DNA from: Pseudogemmobacter hezensis
GTDB taxonomy: Bacteria; Pseudomonadota; Alphaproteobacteria; Rhodobacterales; Rhodobacteraceae
DNA length: 64,000 nt
Reading direction: 5' to 3'
Assembly: GCF_013155295.1 (NCBI RefSeq)
Contig: NZ_JABJXT010000009.1
Coordinates: 124,001-188,000 of the forward strand
In this document: piece by piece, positions 38,970 to 49,137 of the stretch
Layout: every line of letters starts with the position of its first letter
How positions within the stretch are numbered: the stretch's first letter is position 1
Notes under the pieces: model-generated
Told to the model about the DNA's origin: nothing
The model's database searches: none
What the model saw: only the letters and a program-made list of their open reading frames with translations
Made by a program: the position numbers and the translations under genes

Positions 38970-39000
38970 AGTGTCCGGCCTTCCAGTTGCGGGAAGGCAA
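38970..39000 (-). promoter_or_regulatory. CueR/MerR-type promoter-operator of the DUF305 gene
   Basis: On the minus strand TTGCCT (39000-38995) and GACACT (38975-38970) are 19 bp apart. The spacer holds a perfect dyad GCCTTCC-N7-GGAAGGC (38978-38998). It has the same spacer and dyad geometry as the copA and copZ promoters at the other end of the window. Confidence 0.7.
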
Positions 39001-39161
39001 GTCACGCTGCGGTGAAAACCGGGAAAAATCCGCGGCTGGGTGCTGATGTGCAGCCAGGCTTTGGCGGTTGTGCATGTGCGGCGTGTTCAAACCCTGCTAT
39101 TCGCGCATTATTCTTTGTTGCAAGGGGCCGTTTTGCCCCCGGATCTGTTCTGGAATGAAAC

Positions 39162-39995
39162 ATGCCTGATCCTGGCTTTGAGACTGGCCTGCGCCGCCCT
39201 TTGATCGGGGTGATTGCCAATCCGCATGACATTGACAACCGCTATGCGATCCATGGCAGCGGTGTCATCAATACCGAGGCATTGGCGCGTGTCTCTGGCG
39301 TTTTGCCGATGATCATCCCCGCCGATCCCCGTATCGTGCAACTCGGGGATCTGCTGGCGCAATGCGATGGGTTTTTGCTGACCGGCGGGCGGCCCAATGT
39401 GCATCCGTCAGAATATGGCGAGGCCGAGACTGCGGCCCATGGCGCCTTTGACCGGGCGCGGGACGCGATCACCCTGCCGCTGATCCGGGCTTGTGTGGCG
39501 CGTGGACAGCCGGTTTTCGGCATCTGCCGTGGCTTTCAGGAAATCAATGTCGCCATGGGCGGCAGCCTCTGGCCCGAGATCCGGGATTTGCCGGGGCGGA
39601 TGAATCATCGCATGCCCCCTGCGGGCAGCCTGGAAGAGCAATTCGCGCTGCGCCATCCGGTCACTCTGACCGAGGGCGGCGTTTTCCACCGCCTTTTGGG
39701 GGCGCGTGAGGTGATGACCAACTCGCTGCATGGGCAGGGGATAAACCGGCCCGGAAAGGGCATCGTGATTGATGGCGTCGCGCCCGATGGCACGCCAGAG
39801 GCGATCTATGTGAAGGATGCGCCGGGCTTTACACTGGCGGTGCAGTGGCATCCCGAATGGCATGCCTGCGAGGATCCGGTCTCGCGCCCGCTGTTCGAGG
39901 CCTTTGGCGCGGCCGCGCGGACCTGGGTGCGCGATAAGGCGAGGCGTGAGGCGGCAGGTGAGTTTGTGGGCATCGGGGCCGCCTTTACGGCCTGA
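39162..39995 (+). CDS. Class I glutamine-amidotransferase-like hydrolase (PuuD/C26 family)
   Basis: A 277-residue gamma-glutamyl hydrolase-type enzyme. The nucleophile Cys is in VFGICRGFQEINVAMGG near residue 124. The His/Glu pair is in AVQWHPEWHA near the end. An early GGRPNVHPSEYG forms the oxyanion region. The family includes gamma-glutamyl-GABA hydrolase of putrescine breakdown. No other putrescine genes are nearby, so the substrate is open. The ATG at 39162 has GGAATGA upstream. Confidence 0.88.
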   Translation: MPDPGFETGLRRPLIGVIANPHDIDNRYAIHGSGVINTEALARVSGVLPMIIPADPRIVQLGDLLAQCDGFLLTGGRPNVHPSEYGEAETAAHGAFDRARDAITLPLIRACVARGQPVFGICRGFQEINVAMGGSLWPEIRDLPGRMNHRMPPAGSLEEQFALRHPVTLTEGGVFHRLLGAREVMTNSLHGQGINRPGKGIVIDGVAPDGTPEAIYVKDAPGFTLAVQWHPEWHACEDPVSRPLFEAFGAAARTWVRDKARREAAGEFVGIGAAFTA

Positions 39996-40092
39996 GATCC
40001 GGGCGCGCAGGGGGGCACGAAAAGGCCCGTGTGAATGCCTGTCTGAAAGCCAATCTGCGCAATGGCATTCGCCTGATCCATCATGACGCTCT

Positions 40093-40118
40093 GGGATGGC
40101 GTTCAGGGATGGCGTTGT
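40093..40118. repeat. 13-nt tandem duplication
   Basis: GGGATGGCGTT plus two variable bases, twice (40093-40105, 40106-40118), about 100 nt past the amidotransferase-like gene. Confidence 0.8.
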
Positions 40119-40152
40119 GGCCCAATCCGCACCTTACGGCGCGGATCACATT

Positions 40153-40182
40153 GAAAAAGGCCGCCCCTGGGGCGGCCTTTTG
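40153..40182. terminator. Bidirectional intrinsic terminator
   Basis: AAAAGGCCGCCCC/GGGGCGGCCTTTT between convergent genes, with T-runs on both strands. Confidence 0.85.
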
Positions 40183-40231
40183 TTCCTGTTCCTGCTGACT
40201 GTTGTTCCGGCAGCGCGGTCAGTCTGGGCGG

Positions 40232-41317
40232 TCAGTTAGCGGGCGCCGTTGCTGCAGGAGCGGGCACCACAGGGGCCGTCACTGCCGGAGCTGCAGGTGC
40301 AGGCGTGGTCGCCGCAGGTGCCGCAACCTCGGGGGCGGCTGCCGCCGGGCTGGCGGTGGCGGGCGCGGCATCTGCTGCGCTGTTGCCGGCCGGAGGCGTT
40401 GCATCCGCCGGGGTCGCGCCGGTCGCCGGAGCAGCCGGAGTCGTTGCCGCCGGTGCGGGCGTGACTGCTGCAGGTGTGACGGTTGCAGGCTCGGTGCCTG
40501 GCAGAACCGGGCCGATCATCTGCGGCACTGCAGGCGTAGCCTCGGGCTTCTTCACAGCCGCTTTCTTCGGAGCGACGGGCTTGGGAATGTTCAGCCCGGT
40601 CGGCATCTGGCCGCTTGCGGTCAGGGTGATCACCCGCTCGCCGCCTTTGACGCGCTCATAAAGGTCCATGACGTCCTGGTTGATCATCCGGAAGCAGCCA
40701 GAAGAGGCGTTGCGACCGATGGTCTTCCATTCCGGGGTGCCGTGGATGCGATAGCCATAATCGCGCCCGTTCGAGGTCAGATAGATCGCCCGCGACCCCA
40801 GCGGGTTGGTCGGGCCACCGGGCTGGCCTTTGCGCCATTTCTCAAGGCTGGGCTTGCGCGCGATCATCTCGGCAGGGGGCGTCCAGGTTGGCCATTGGCG
40901 CTTGTTCGAGACGATGGATTCGCCCGACCAGCCAAAGCCCTCTGCGCCGACTGCGATGCCGTAGCGCAGCGCTTTGCCCTTGCCGAGCACATAGTAAAGG
41001 AAGCGCGGCGTCGGGTCGATCACGATGGTGCCCGGCGGCAGGTCGCTGGGGTAATCGACGACCTGGCGGCGATAGGCGGCCGGGATCTGATCCACAGGAA
41101 GCGCCGGAACGGTATAGGTGCCGTCGGAACGCGCGGCGTAGATCGTCGCATCGGTGACGATCTCTGGCTGGTCGATCAGCTGGGGGGCGGCTTTGTCGGT
41201 GCCGGCAGTGGTTGTCGTCTCGACGCAGGCACTGAGCGCGAGCGCGCCGGCCAGCGCCAGCAGCGAGGTTTTTCTCAGGATTTTGCCCAGAGGTGCGGCA
41301 ATTCCGGTCATGTGCAT
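40232..41317 (-). CDS. L,D-transpeptidase lipoprotein with Ala/Pro-rich tail
   Basis: A 361-residue YkuD enzyme that makes 3-3 peptidoglycan cross-links or attaches proteins to the wall. The lipobox LSAC follows a hydrophobic helix, so it should be a lipoprotein. The YkuD domain occupies about residues 75-230 and contains the catalytic RIHGTPEWKTIGRNASSGCF. The last 110 residues are nearly all Ala, Pro and Thr, a likely flexible stalk. The start at 41317 has GAGATCC upstream. ATG at 41353 would add 12 residues without a ribosome site. Terminator follows. Confidence 0.9.
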   Translation of the reverse strand: MHMTGIAAPLGKILRKTSLLALAGALALSACVETTTTAGTDKAAPQLIDQPEIVTDATIYAARSDGTYTVPALPVDQIPAAYRRQVVDYPSDLPPGTIVIDPTPRFLYYVLGKGKALRYGIAVGAEGFGWSGESIVSNKRQWPTWTPPAEMIARKPSLEKWRKGQPGGPTNPLGSRAIYLTSNGRDYGYRIHGTPEWKTIGRNASSGCFRMINQDVMDLYERVKGGERVITLTASGQMPTGLNIPKPVAPKKAAVKKPEATPAVPQMIGPVLPGTEPATVTPAAVTPAPAATTPAAPATGATPADATPPAGNSAADAAPATASPAAAAPEVAAPAATTPAPAAPAVTAPVVPAPAATAPAN

Positions 41318-41546
41318 CTGGATCTCACAGTTGGTCACAGAAGTTGGTGTCATCAGAAATCTGTGCCGGACCGAAGCGGTGCCGACCGTTTCCCGTTCCT
41401 GCTCAGTGGGCGAGGGCGCGGCTTACGTCAAGACCTCTCGGCTGTCAGACACTGTGAAGTGATGACAGCTTCGTGAGAATCACCCGTGCGGATCGGCATT
41501 TTATCGCCAGGCCGGTTTCTGATGCGTAAACAGCAGGCAGCGGCCC

Positions 41547-42743
41547 TCAGGTAACTTTGGCGCGGACGCGGTATTCGGGGCGGTCCCAGATCCGGTCACG
41601 CATGATCCTGGTCAGGATCGCCACTGCCTGCGCCACATCATCAAGATCGATGTAAAGCGGCGTGAAGCCAAAGCGCATGATATCGGGGGCGCGGAAATCG
41701 CCGATCACCCCATGCGCGATCAGCGCCTGCATGATGGCATAGCCCTCGGGATGGGCAAAGCTGACCTGGCTGCTGCGGGCTTCGCGCTCGGGCGGGTTGG
41801 CAAGCGCGAGGTCCGGGCAATTGGCGCTGACGCCTGCGATAAAGGCGTCCTGCAGGTCCAGCGAGACGCGGCGCAGGTCTTCCATATCGACATTGTCCCA
41901 GACATCGAGCGCGGCATCCAGCGCCGCCAGCGCAAGGATCGGCGGCGTGCCGACGCGCATCCGCTCGACCCCGGTGGCAGGACGATAGTCGAGGTCAAAG
42001 GCAAAGGGCGCAGCATGGCCCATCCAGCCGGAAAGGGCGGGGAGTGCGCGCTCCTGGTGGCGGGGCGCGACATAGATGAAGGCCGGGCCGCCGGGGCCGG
42101 AATTGAGGTATTTATAGGTGCAGCCGACCGCGAAATCGGCCCCGTCACGCGCCAGATGCACCGGGAAAGCACCTGCCGAATGCGCCAGATCCCAGACCAG
42201 CAGCGCGCCCTTTTCATGCGCCTTGCGGGCCAGCGCCGCCATGTCATGACGGCGTCCCGTGCGATAATCGGTCTCGGTGATCATCACCACGGCGACGGTT
42301 TCGTCGATGGCGTCAAAGACCGCCTCTGGATCGACCACGCGCAGGCTGTAATCGGCACCCAGCATGCCGGTCAGCCCCTGGGCTATATAGAGATCCGAGG
42401 GGAAATTGCCGTTATCTGACAGGATCACCCCACGCCCGGGCACCATTTCCAGCGCCGAGGCCAGCGCCTGCCAGACCTTGATCGAAAGCGTATCGCCCAT
42501 CACCACAGAGCCGGGCTCTGCCCCCACCAGCCGCGCGATCCGGTCGCCGACGCGCAAAGGCATCTCCATCCATTTCGCCTCATTCCAGGCGCGGATCAGC
42601 ATCTGGCCCCATTCGGCGGTGATGGTCTGCGCCACCCGGGGGGCCACGGTCTTCGGAAGCGGGCCCAGAGAGTTGCCGTCCAGATAGATCAGCCCCTCTG
42701 GCAGGTCGAACATCGCCTTTGTTGCTTTGAAATCGGTGCTCAT
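41547..42743 (-). CDS. kynU: Kynureninase
   Basis: A 398-residue PLP enzyme splitting kynurenine into anthranilate and alanine in tryptophan breakdown. Family signs are YLDGNSLGPLP at the N-terminus, DNGNFPSDLYIAQGL, VWDLAHSAGAFPVHL with the cofactor Asp, and the Schiff-base Lys in CTYKYLNSGPGGPAF. The start at 42743 follows AGGGAG. It stands alone; a possible partner, a kynurenine-formamidase-like hydrolase, is encoded 6.4 kb away at 49136. Confidence 0.95.
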   Translation of the reverse strand: MSTDFKATKAMFDLPEGLIYLDGNSLGPLPKTVAPRVAQTITAEWGQMLIRAWNEAKWMEMPLRVGDRIARLVGAEPGSVVMGDTLSIKVWQALASALEMVPGRGVILSDNGNFPSDLYIAQGLTGMLGADYSLRVVDPEAVFDAIDETVAVVMITETDYRTGRRHDMAALARKAHEKGALLVWDLAHSAGAFPVHLARDGADFAVGCTYKYLNSGPGGPAFIYVAPRHQERALPALSGWMGHAAPFAFDLDYRPATGVERMRVGTPPILALAALDAALDVWDNVDMEDLRRVSLDLQDAFIAGVSANCPDLALANPPEREARSSQVSFAHPEGYAIMQALIAHGVIGDFRAPDIMRFGFTPLYIDLDDVAQAVAILTRIMRDRIWDRPEYRVRAKVT

Positions 42744-42795
42744 GCGGGTCTCCCTTTGGTGGTGCTGGCTTCTGGGCCCGTCTGATGCGGGCGCG

Positions 42796-42840
42796 GATCG
42801 TTTCGGCGCTGATCGTGCGGGCGGTGATCGTGATTGGGGG
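42796..42840. repeat. 15-nt tandem repeat, three degenerate copies
   Basis: Units at 42796-42810, 42811-42825 and 42826-42840 each begin GATCGT. Confidence 0.75.
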
Positions 42841-43084
42841 CAGGATCTGGCCCAGGCTGTTTCTGCCCGCAAACTTTGCACGTCGCAGCAGCAAGCGCCA
42901 GAGAGCGCGGTCTTGGCGGTGCGCCCTGGCCCCTGACACCGATGATAGCGCAAACAGCCGGGGGCCGCCCAAAGCGGCGGGCGTTTTTAACCCCGAAAGT
43001 GTCGCAAAGCGCTTGCACTTTCCGGTGGCTGAGGGAATTGTCCGCCCGAGATTACGTATTCGTGATCCTGCGCCAAAGTGTCGC

Positions 43085-43128
43085 GCAAGAAAATTCTCAT
43101 GTGAAATGATGTGGTGTAATTTTCGTGC
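43085..43128. promoter_or_regulatory. Inverted repeat in pntA upstream region
   Basis: GCAAGAAAATT and AATTTTCGTGC form a 10-of-11-bp stem around a 22-nt loop, about 50 nt before the pntA start. It may be a regulator site or leader hairpin; function is not known. Confidence 0.4.
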
Positions 43129-43178
43129 GTGATGTTATGCGGGGGCACGCCTGCTCAGATGAAGGGGGAAACGCTGTT

Positions 43179-44753
43179 TTGAAGATTGGTGCCATAAAAG
43201 AAACCTTCGCGGGGGAAAACCGTGTCGCTATGACACCGGATTCCGCGCTGCAGCTGCAAAAGCTGGGCCATAGCTGCCTGATCGAGGCGGGGGCCGGCGC
43301 GAATGCGGGCTATACCGATGCGGCCTATACTGCCGCTGGCGTTACCGTTCTGGCCTCGGCGAAAGAGGTCGCGGATGCGGCCGATGTGGTGGTGAAGGTG
43401 CGCGGGCCAGAGCCTGCGGAACTGGATCTGCTGCATGAGGGCGAGACGCTGATCTCGTTCTTCTGGCCCGCCCAGAACCCCGAGCTGCTGGAACAGGCGA
43501 AAGCCAAAGGCGTGACCGCTGTCGCCATGGATATGGTGCCGCGCATCAGCCGGGCGCAGAAGATGGACGCGCTGTCCTCCATGGCCAATATCGCGGGCTA
43601 TCGCGCCGTGATCGAGGCCGCGAACAACTTCCCGCGCTTTTTCACCGGCCAGGTGACGGCAGCGGGCAAGGTGCCGCCGGCCAGGGTGCTGGTGGTGGGC
43701 GCGGGCGTCGCGGGTCTGGCGGCGATCGGTGCCAGCGTTTCGCTGGGTGCGATCACCTATGCCTTTGATGTGCGCCCCGAAGTGGCCGAGCAGATCAACT
43801 CGATGGGCGCGGAATTTGTGTTCCTCGATTTCACCGAGACCCAGACCGATGGCGCGGCGACCGGCGGCTATGCGGCGCCGTCCTCGCCTGAGTTCCGCGA
43901 AGCGCAGCTGAAGAAGTTCCGCGAGTTGGCACCGGAGATTGACATCGTCATCACCACCGCGCTGATCCCGGGCCGTCCGGCGCCGAAGCTCTGGACCGAA
44001 GACATGGTCGGGCTGATGAAGCGCGGCTCGGTCATCATCGACCTTGCGGCCGAGCGTGGCGGCAACTGCGATCTGACCGTGCCTGACCAGAAGATCGTCA
44101 CCGACAACGGCGTGACGATTGTTGGCTATACCGACTTCCCTTCGCGGATGGCGACCCAGGCCTCGAACCTTTATTCGAACAATATCCGCCACATGCTGGC
44201 CGATCTTACACCGGGTAAAGACGGCGTCATCAACCATAATATGGAAGATGACGTGATCCGTGGCGCGACGGTGACCAAAGCGGGTGAGATCACCTATCCG
44301 CCACCGCCGCCGAAAATCCAGGCGATTGCGGCGCAAAAGCCGAAAGAGGCCGCGAAAGAGCTGACAGCGGAAGAGAAGAAAGCCGCCGAAACCGCTGCTT
44401 TCAAAGCACAAACCCGCAATCAGGTGGCGCTGATCGCCATCTCGGGCGGGCTGTTGCTGCTGGCGGGTCTTTTCGCGCCTGCAAGCTTCATGTCACACTT
44501 CATCGTCTTCGTGCTCAGCTGCTTCATCGGCTTCCAGGTGATCTGGAATGTGGCGCATTCGCTGCATACGCCGCTGATGGCGATCACCAATGCGATTTCC
44601 TCGATCATCATCCTGGGCGCGCTGCTGCAGATCGGCTCGGGCAACTGGCTGGTGATCGTGCTGGGGGCGCTTTCGGTGCTGATGGCCGGGGTGAATATCT
44701 TCGGTGGTTTCCTCGTGACACGGCGCATGCTCGCCATGTTCCAGAAGTCGTAA
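43179..44753 (+). CDS. pntA: NAD(P) transhydrogenase, alpha subunit (TTG start)
   Basis: A 524-residue subunit. It carries the NAD(H)-binding domain I ([19 protein letters not shown] start, [19 protein letters not shown] Rossmann loop, [16 protein letters not shown]) and about four membrane helices at the C-terminus. With PntB it couples proton movement to hydride transfer from NADH to NADP. A TTG at 43179 is chosen because GAAGGGGGAA lies about 10 nt upstream and the family N-terminus KIGAIKE follows at once. ATG codons further upstream (43125, 43137) have no ribosome site. Confidence 0.95.
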   Translation: MKIGAIKETFAGENRVAMTPDSALQLQKLGHSCLIEAGAGANAGYTDAAYTAAGVTVLASAKEVADAADVVVKVRGPEPAELDLLHEGETLISFFWPAQNPELLEQAKAKGVTAVAMDMVPRISRAQKMDALSSMANIAGYRAVIEAANNFPRFFTGQVTAAGKVPPARVLVVGAGVAGLAAIGASVSLGAITYAFDVRPEVAEQINSMGAEFVFLDFTETQTDGAATGGYAAPSSPEFREAQLKKFRELAPEIDIVITTALIPGRPAPKLWTEDMVGLMKRGSVIIDLAAERGGNCDLTVPDQKIVTDNGVTIVGYTDFPSRMATQASNLYSNNIRHMLADLTPGKDGVINHNMEDDVIRGATVTKAGEITYPPPPPKIQAIAAQKPKEAAKELTAEEKKAAETAAFKAQTRNQVALIAISGGLLLLAGLFAPASFMSHFIVFVLSCFIGFQVIWNVAHSLHTPLMAITNAISSIIILGALLQIGSGNWLVIVLGALSVLMAGVNIFGGFLVTRRMLAMFQKS

Positions 44754-44769
44754 GAGAGAGGGGAAACAG

Positions 44770-46326
44770 ATGTCTCTTGGATTCACGACTGCCGCTTATG
44801 TTGTCGCGGCTGTTCTTTTCATCCTCTCGCTGGGCGGTCTGTCCAATCAGGAAAGCGCGAAACGCGCGGTCTGGTATGGGATTGCGGGCATGGCGCTGGC
44901 GATTGTCGCCACGCTGGGCGGCGCGGGCGCGGGGCTTTGGTGGCTTTCCGTCCTGCTGATCCTGGTGGGCGGCGTTGGCGGCTGGGTTGTTGCGACCCGT
45001 GTTCAGATGACCGAGATGCCGCAGCTGGTGGCGGCGATGCACAGCCTGGTTGGTCTGGCAGCGGTGTTCATCGGCTTTAACACCCATATCGAGCTGGGCC
45101 ATGCGATTGCGATCAAGGATGCGGCGCTTCAGAAGTTTAGCGGCATGCTTGCCGGTGGCGACACGGTCTTTCCGCAGATGTTCGGGCTTTTGGTTGAGGC
45201 CGCGAAATCGGGTGATGCCAATGCGGTGGCCGAGCTGCATGCGATGGTTGGCACGGCACCGTCTGACTTCCTCCTCAGCCTTGTGAAAAAGACCGGGGCC
45301 GAGATTGCGATCCTGCGCGTTGAGACCTTCCTCGGGATCTTTATCGGTGCGGTCACCTTTACGGGTTCGGTCATTGCCTTTGGGAAACTGGCGGGCAAGG
45401 TCGATGGCAAAGCGGCAAAGCTGCCGGGCGGTCATGTGCTGAATGCCTCGGCTGCGGCGCTCTCGCTGGTGATGCTGGCGGTCTATCTGCAGACGGGCTC
45501 GGTCTGGGCGCTGGCGGTGATGACCATTGCGGCGCTCTTCATCGGTTATCACCTGATCATGGGTATCGGCGGCGCCGATATGCCGGTCGTTGTCTCGATG
45601 CTGAACAGCTATTCCGGCTGGGCGGCGGCGGCGATTGGTTTCTCGCTGTCGAATGATCTTTTGATCGTGGTCGGTGCGCTTGTGGGTTCGTCTGGTGCGA
45701 TCCTGAGCTACATCATGTGTAAGGCGATGAACCGCTCGTTCATCTCGGTAATCCTGGGCGGCTTCGGTGGCACCACCGGCCCGGCGATGGAGATCTCGGG
45801 TGAGCAGGTGGCGATTGATGCCGATGGTGTGGCCTCGGCGCTGAATGACGCGGATTCGGTGATCATCGTGCCGGGCTACGGCATGGCGGTGGCGCAAGCC
45901 CAGCAATCGGTGTCCGAGCTGACGCGGAAACTGCGGGCCAAGGGCAAGAATGTGCGTTTCGCCATTCACCCGGTCGCAGGGCGTCTGCCGGGGCATATGA
46001 ACGTGCTGCTGGCTGAGGCGAAGGTTCCCTATGACATCGTTCTGGAAATGGACGAGATCAATGAGGACTTCCCCGAGACCGACGTGGTGATCATTATCGG
46101 TTCGAATGACATCGTGAACCCGGCGGCGCAGGAAGATCCGAACTCGCCCATCGCGGGCATGCCTGTCCTTGAGGTCTGGAAAGCGCGGCAGGTGTTTGTG
46201 TCGAAACGCGGCCAGGGGACCGGCTATTCCGGGATCGAGAACCCGCTGTTCTACAAGGACAATACGCGGATGTTCTATGGTGATGCGAAGAAGTCGATTG
46301 ATCAGCTGTTGCCGCTGATCGACTGA
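44770..46326 (+). CDS. pntB: NAD(P) transhydrogenase, beta subunit with enlarged loop
   Basis: A 518-residue subunit with membrane domain II and NADP-binding domain III. Landmarks are [50 protein letters not shown] and [12 protein letters not shown]. coli PntB has 462 residues. The extra length lies mainly at residues 111-178, a loop between the helix ending GFNTHIEL and the helix starting ETFLGIFIG. It starts 16 nt after pntA with GAGAGGGGAAA in front. A perfect 18-bp terminator follows. Confidence 0.95.
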   Translation: MSLGFTTAAYVVAAVLFILSLGGLSNQESAKRAVWYGIAGMALAIVATLGGAGAGLWWLSVLLILVGGVGGWVVATRVQMTEMPQLVAAMHSLVGLAAVFIGFNTHIELGHAIAIKDAALQKFSGMLAGGDTVFPQMFGLLVEAAKSGDANAVAELHAMVGTAPSDFLLSLVKKTGAEIAILRVETFLGIFIGAVTFTGSVIAFGKLAGKVDGKAAKLPGGHVLNASAAALSLVMLAVYLQTGSVWALAVMTIAALFIGYHLIMGIGGADMPVVVSMLNSYSGWAAAAIGFSLSNDLLIVVGALVGSSGAILSYIMCKAMNRSFISVILGGFGGTTGPAMEISGEQVAIDADGVASALNDADSVIIVPGYGMAVAQAQQSVSELTRKLRAKGKNVRFAIHPVAGRLPGHMNVLLAEAKVPYDIVLEMDEINEDFPETDVVIIIGSNDIVNPAAQEDPNSPIAGMPVLEVWKARQVFVSKRGQGTGYSGIENPLFYKDNTRMFYGDAKKSIDQLLPLID

Positions 46327-46350
46327 TCTTTGGTGTTGCAAAGGTGTTGC

Positions 46351-46390
46351 GAATGAAAATGGCCGCCCTTCGGGGCGGCCATTTTCATTC
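46351..46390. terminator. Terminator of pntAB with 18-bp stem and TTCG loop
   Basis: GAATGAAAATGGCCGCCC, TTCG, and the exact complement. An unusually long perfect hairpin with a stable UUCG tetraloop, 24 nt after pntB. Confidence 0.92.
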
Positions 46391-46398
46391 GCGGCAGC

Positions 46399-46445
46399 GG
46401 GGGCTCTGCCCCCGCGCCCCCGGGAAATTTAAGGACAGATGAAAT
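46399..46445. repeat. Dispersed GC-hairpin element, copy A
   Basis: GGGGGCTCTGCCCCC hairpin followed by CCCCCGGGAAATTT and AAGGACAGATGAA. Related copies at 51964 and 54306. It touches the end of the Fe-alcohol dehydrogenase gene. Confidence 0.75.
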
Positions 46446-47578
46446 CAGAGAGCCGCGCGCAGAATGGTTTCCAGGATTTGCGGTGGCAGCGGCACCGGGT
46501 TGCCCTTCATCGAGCTGGAAGCCGCAGAGGCGGCTGCGATGTCGGGGATCTGGTCTGCGCTGAGGCCAAAGGAATTCAGGCGCGGCAGCCCTGCGGAATG
46601 GGCCCATTGGCTCAGGGCTTCGGGCGTGTCTTTGGCGGTGCAGCCAAGGGCAGGGGCGAGGGCATTGAGAGCCTCGGTCATGCGAGGGGCGAAAGGGGTG
46701 CCCCCGGTGGCAGTCGCATTCGCGCGCAGCGTCGGGCCCAGCAATGCGCCGCAGATCGCGCCATGCGGGGCGTTGAGGCGGCCGCCAATCACCCCCGCCA
46801 GACCATGCACCGCGCCAAGCCCGCCATTGGCCAGCGCCAGCCCGCCGGTCAGGCTGACATGGGCGATGGTGTCTCGGGCATTTGCGTCCTCGCCCTTCAT
46901 CAGCTGCATCAGCGCGGGCAGGCCGAGGGCAAGTGCCGGGCGGGTAATCGCATCGGTATAGGGCGTTGCTTTTGAGGACAGGAAGGGCTCGATCACCTGG
47001 GTGATGGCGTCGAGGCCTGAGGTCAGCGTCACTTCGCGTGGGCAGAAATCGGTCAGCGCGGGATCGATGATGGCCACCCGCGCCAGCATTGCGGGGTCGC
47101 GCAGCGAGACTTTGCGGCCATGATCCGGCACGCCGATCACTGCGTTTTTGGTGACCTCGGCCCCGGTGCCTGCGGTGGTCGGCAGCGCGATAAAGGGAAG
47201 GGGGGCTGCGGTCAGTGGCAGGCCGCGCCCGACCACTTCAAGATGGTCCATCGGGCACGCTGGCGCGGGGATCAGAGCGGCCAGCGCTTTGCCCAGATCC
47301 AGCGCCGCGCCGCCGCCGATGGCTGCCACCCAGTCGGGACGATGCGGGCGGGCTGCATCCAGGGCGGCGGTCAGATCGGCAAGCGTTGGTTCAGAGCCGA
47401 TGGCCTGGGTGGCCAGCTCGCAGCCCTGCAGGGCGCTGATCAGCCAGGCGGCGCGGGCCGGATTTGCGCCATGCACGATCAGCCCGCGCGGGCCGAAGGC
47501 CCTTATCAGGGCGGGGGCGCGGGCGGCCTGGCCACGGCCAAAGAGGATGCGCTGCGGCGCTTCGATCTGATACTGCAT
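46445..47578 (-). CDS. Iron-containing alcohol dehydrogenase family protein
   Basis: A 377-residue Fe-dependent dehydrogenase. The nucleotide-binding VAAIGGGAALDLGKALAAL and PTTAGTGAEVTKNAVIG are intact. Metal-binding His lie in AVHGLAGVIGGRLNAPHGAICG. The family oxidises or reduces short alcohols, aldehydes or lactaldehyde. The gene starts 8 nt after glpK on the minus strand, with GAGG upstream, so the two are cotranscribed. That suggests a substrate linked to glycerol, perhaps dihydroxyacetone or glyceraldehyde, but this is inference. Confidence 0.87.
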   Translation of the reverse strand: MQYQIEAPQRILFGRGQAARAPALIRAFGPRGLIVHGANPARAAWLISALQGCELATQAIGSEPTLADLTAALDAARPHRPDWVAAIGGGAALDLGKALAALIPAPACPMDHLEVVGRGLPLTAAPLPFIALPTTAGTGAEVTKNAVIGVPDHGRKVSLRDPAMLARVAIIDPALTDFCPREVTLTSGLDAITQVIEPFLSSKATPYTDAITRPALALGLPALMQLMKGEDANARDTIAHVSLTGGLALANGGLGAVHGLAGVIGGRLNAPHGAICGALLGPTLRANATATGGTPFAPRMTEALNALAPALGCTAKDTPEALSQWAHSAGLPRLNSFGLSADQIPDIAAASAASSSMKGNPVPLPPQILETILRAAL

Positions 47579-47586
47579 CGGGGGCC

Positions 47587-49071
47587 TCAATAGGCGAGTG
47601 TTGCGGTGACGGCGCGGGACCAGCGGGCATATTTCGCCTCACGCTCGGGCGCGGACATCTGCGGGGTGAAGCAGCGGGCGGCCGGGCGGGCGGCGGCACA
47701 TGCGTCCAGATCGGCGATGATCCCGGCCTGCAGCGCGGCAAGCATCGCCACGCCGAGTGCTGTGGCCTCGGTCAGGGGCGGGCGCTCGACCCTCTGTTCG
47801 ATCATGTCGGCCAGGAACTGCATGGTCCAGTCTGACGCGCTCATGCCGCCATCGACGCGCAGGCTGCCACCGCTTTCGCCCCCCATATCACGACGCATCG
47901 CGGTGATCAGATCGCGGGTCTGATAGCCGACGGATTCGAGGGCGGCGCGGGCCATCTCGGCCTGGCCTGAGCTGCGGGTCAGGCCAAAGACCGCGCCCCG
48001 GCAGTCGGGCCGCCAATAGGGCGCGCCCAGCCCGGTGAAAGCGGGCACCAGCACCACCTCCTGGGCGGGGTCTGCGGTCAGGGCAAGCGCCTCGGCGCTG
48101 GCGGCATCGGGGATGATCTGCAGCCCATCGCGCAGCCATTGCACCACCGCGCCCGCGATGAAGATCGAGCCCTCCAGCGCATAGGTCGTGCGCCCCTGCA
48201 GCCGCCATGCGATGGTTGTCAGCAGGCGGTTTTCCGAGGCCACGCAGCGCTCGCCCGTGTTCAGCAGTGCGAAACATCCGGTGCCATAGGTGGCCTTCAT
48301 CATGCCCGGCTGAAAGCAGGCCTGGCCCAGCATCGCCGCCTGCTGATCGCCCGCGACGGCAAGGATCGGGATCGCCGCGCCAAAGAGATCGGGGTCGGTC
48401 ACACCGTAGTCAGCCGCACAGTCCTGCACCTGGGGCAAAAGTGCCGCGGGAATGCCGAGCAGATCGCAAAGCCCCGGATCCCAACGGTTTTCACGGATAT
48501 TCAGCAGCATGCTGCGCGAGGCATTGGTGGCATCGGTTGCATGCACACGGCCTGCGGTCAGGTTCCAGATCAGCCAGCTGTCGACGGTGCCAAAGGCCAG
48601 CTCGCCGCGCTCTGCCCGCGCACGCGCGCCGGGGATGGTGTCGAGCAGATATTTCAGTTTGGTGCCCGAGAAATAGGGATCAGCCAGCAGGCCGCTTTTG
48701 GCCTGGATCATCGGCTCATGCCCGGCCTCGCGCAGGTCATTGCAGATATCTGCGGTGCGGCGGTCCTGCCAGACGATCGCGTTGTGCAAGGGGCGGCCGC
48801 TGGCGCGGTCCCACAAAAGGGTGGTTTCGCGCTGATTGGTGATGCCGATGGCGGCGATCTGGCTGGGCGTGATCCCGGCTTTGGCGATGGCTGCCCGGCA
48901 GGTGGTCAGCACCGAGGACCACAGATCGCCCGGGTCATGCTCGACCTGGCCGGGGGCGGGGAAATGCTGGGTGATCTCCTGGCCTGCGCTGGCGACAGGG
49001 GTGAGGCTTTCGTCGAAAAGGATCGCCCGGGAAGAGGTCGTCCCCTGATCAATGGCCAGAATATAGCGCAT
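47587..49071 (-). CDS. glpK: Glycerol kinase
   Basis: A 494-residue FGGY kinase producing glycerol-3-phosphate. The N-terminal phosphate loop [16 protein letters not shown] is at residues 4-19. [21 protein letters not shown] and the FGGY-family signature around [20 protein letters not shown] are also present. The start at 49071 follows AGGAGG. No glpF or glpD is nearby. It is followed after 8 nt by an iron alcohol dehydrogenase gene in the same direction. Confidence 0.95.
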   Translation of the reverse strand: MRYILAIDQGTTSSRAILFDESLTPVASAGQEITQHFPAPGQVEHDPGDLWSSVLTTCRAAIAKAGITPSQIAAIGITNQRETTLLWDRASGRPLHNAIVWQDRRTADICNDLREAGHEPMIQAKSGLLADPYFSGTKLKYLLDTIPGARARAERGELAFGTVDSWLIWNLTAGRVHATDATNASRSMLLNIRENRWDPGLCDLLGIPAALLPQVQDCAADYGVTDPDLFGAAIPILAVAGDQQAAMLGQACFQPGMMKATYGTGCFALLNTGERCVASENRLLTTIAWRLQGRTTYALEGSIFIAGAVVQWLRDGLQIIPDAASAEALALTADPAQEVVLVPAFTGLGAPYWRPDCRGAVFGLTRSSGQAEMARAALESVGYQTRDLITAMRRDMGGESGGSLRVDGGMSASDWTMQFLADMIEQRVERPPLTEATALGVAMLAALQAGIIADLDACAAARPAARCFTPQMSAPEREAKYARWSRAVTATLAY

Positions 49072-49096
49072 ATTGTCCTCCTGCGGCGGTGGATCG

Positions 49097-49137
49097 GGCC
49101 AGGTGTTTTGGCCGGGTGATTTTGGCCGGGTGTTTTT
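49097..49137. repeat. 14-nt tandem repeat touching the alpha/beta hydrolase stop
   Basis: Units at 49097-49109 (13 nt), 49110-49123 and 49124-49137 of the form GGCCGGGTGxTTTT. The last one overlaps the hydrolase stop codon (49138-49136). Confidence 0.88.

Larger units (their letters stand above)
42744..43178. other. Intergenic region between divergent kynU and pntA
   Basis: About 435 bp. Contains a 15-nt tandem repeat (42796-42840) and an inverted repeat (43085-43128) in the probable pntA leader. A GCAAAGCGCTTGC near-palindrome lies near 43004-43016. Confidence 0.5.
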
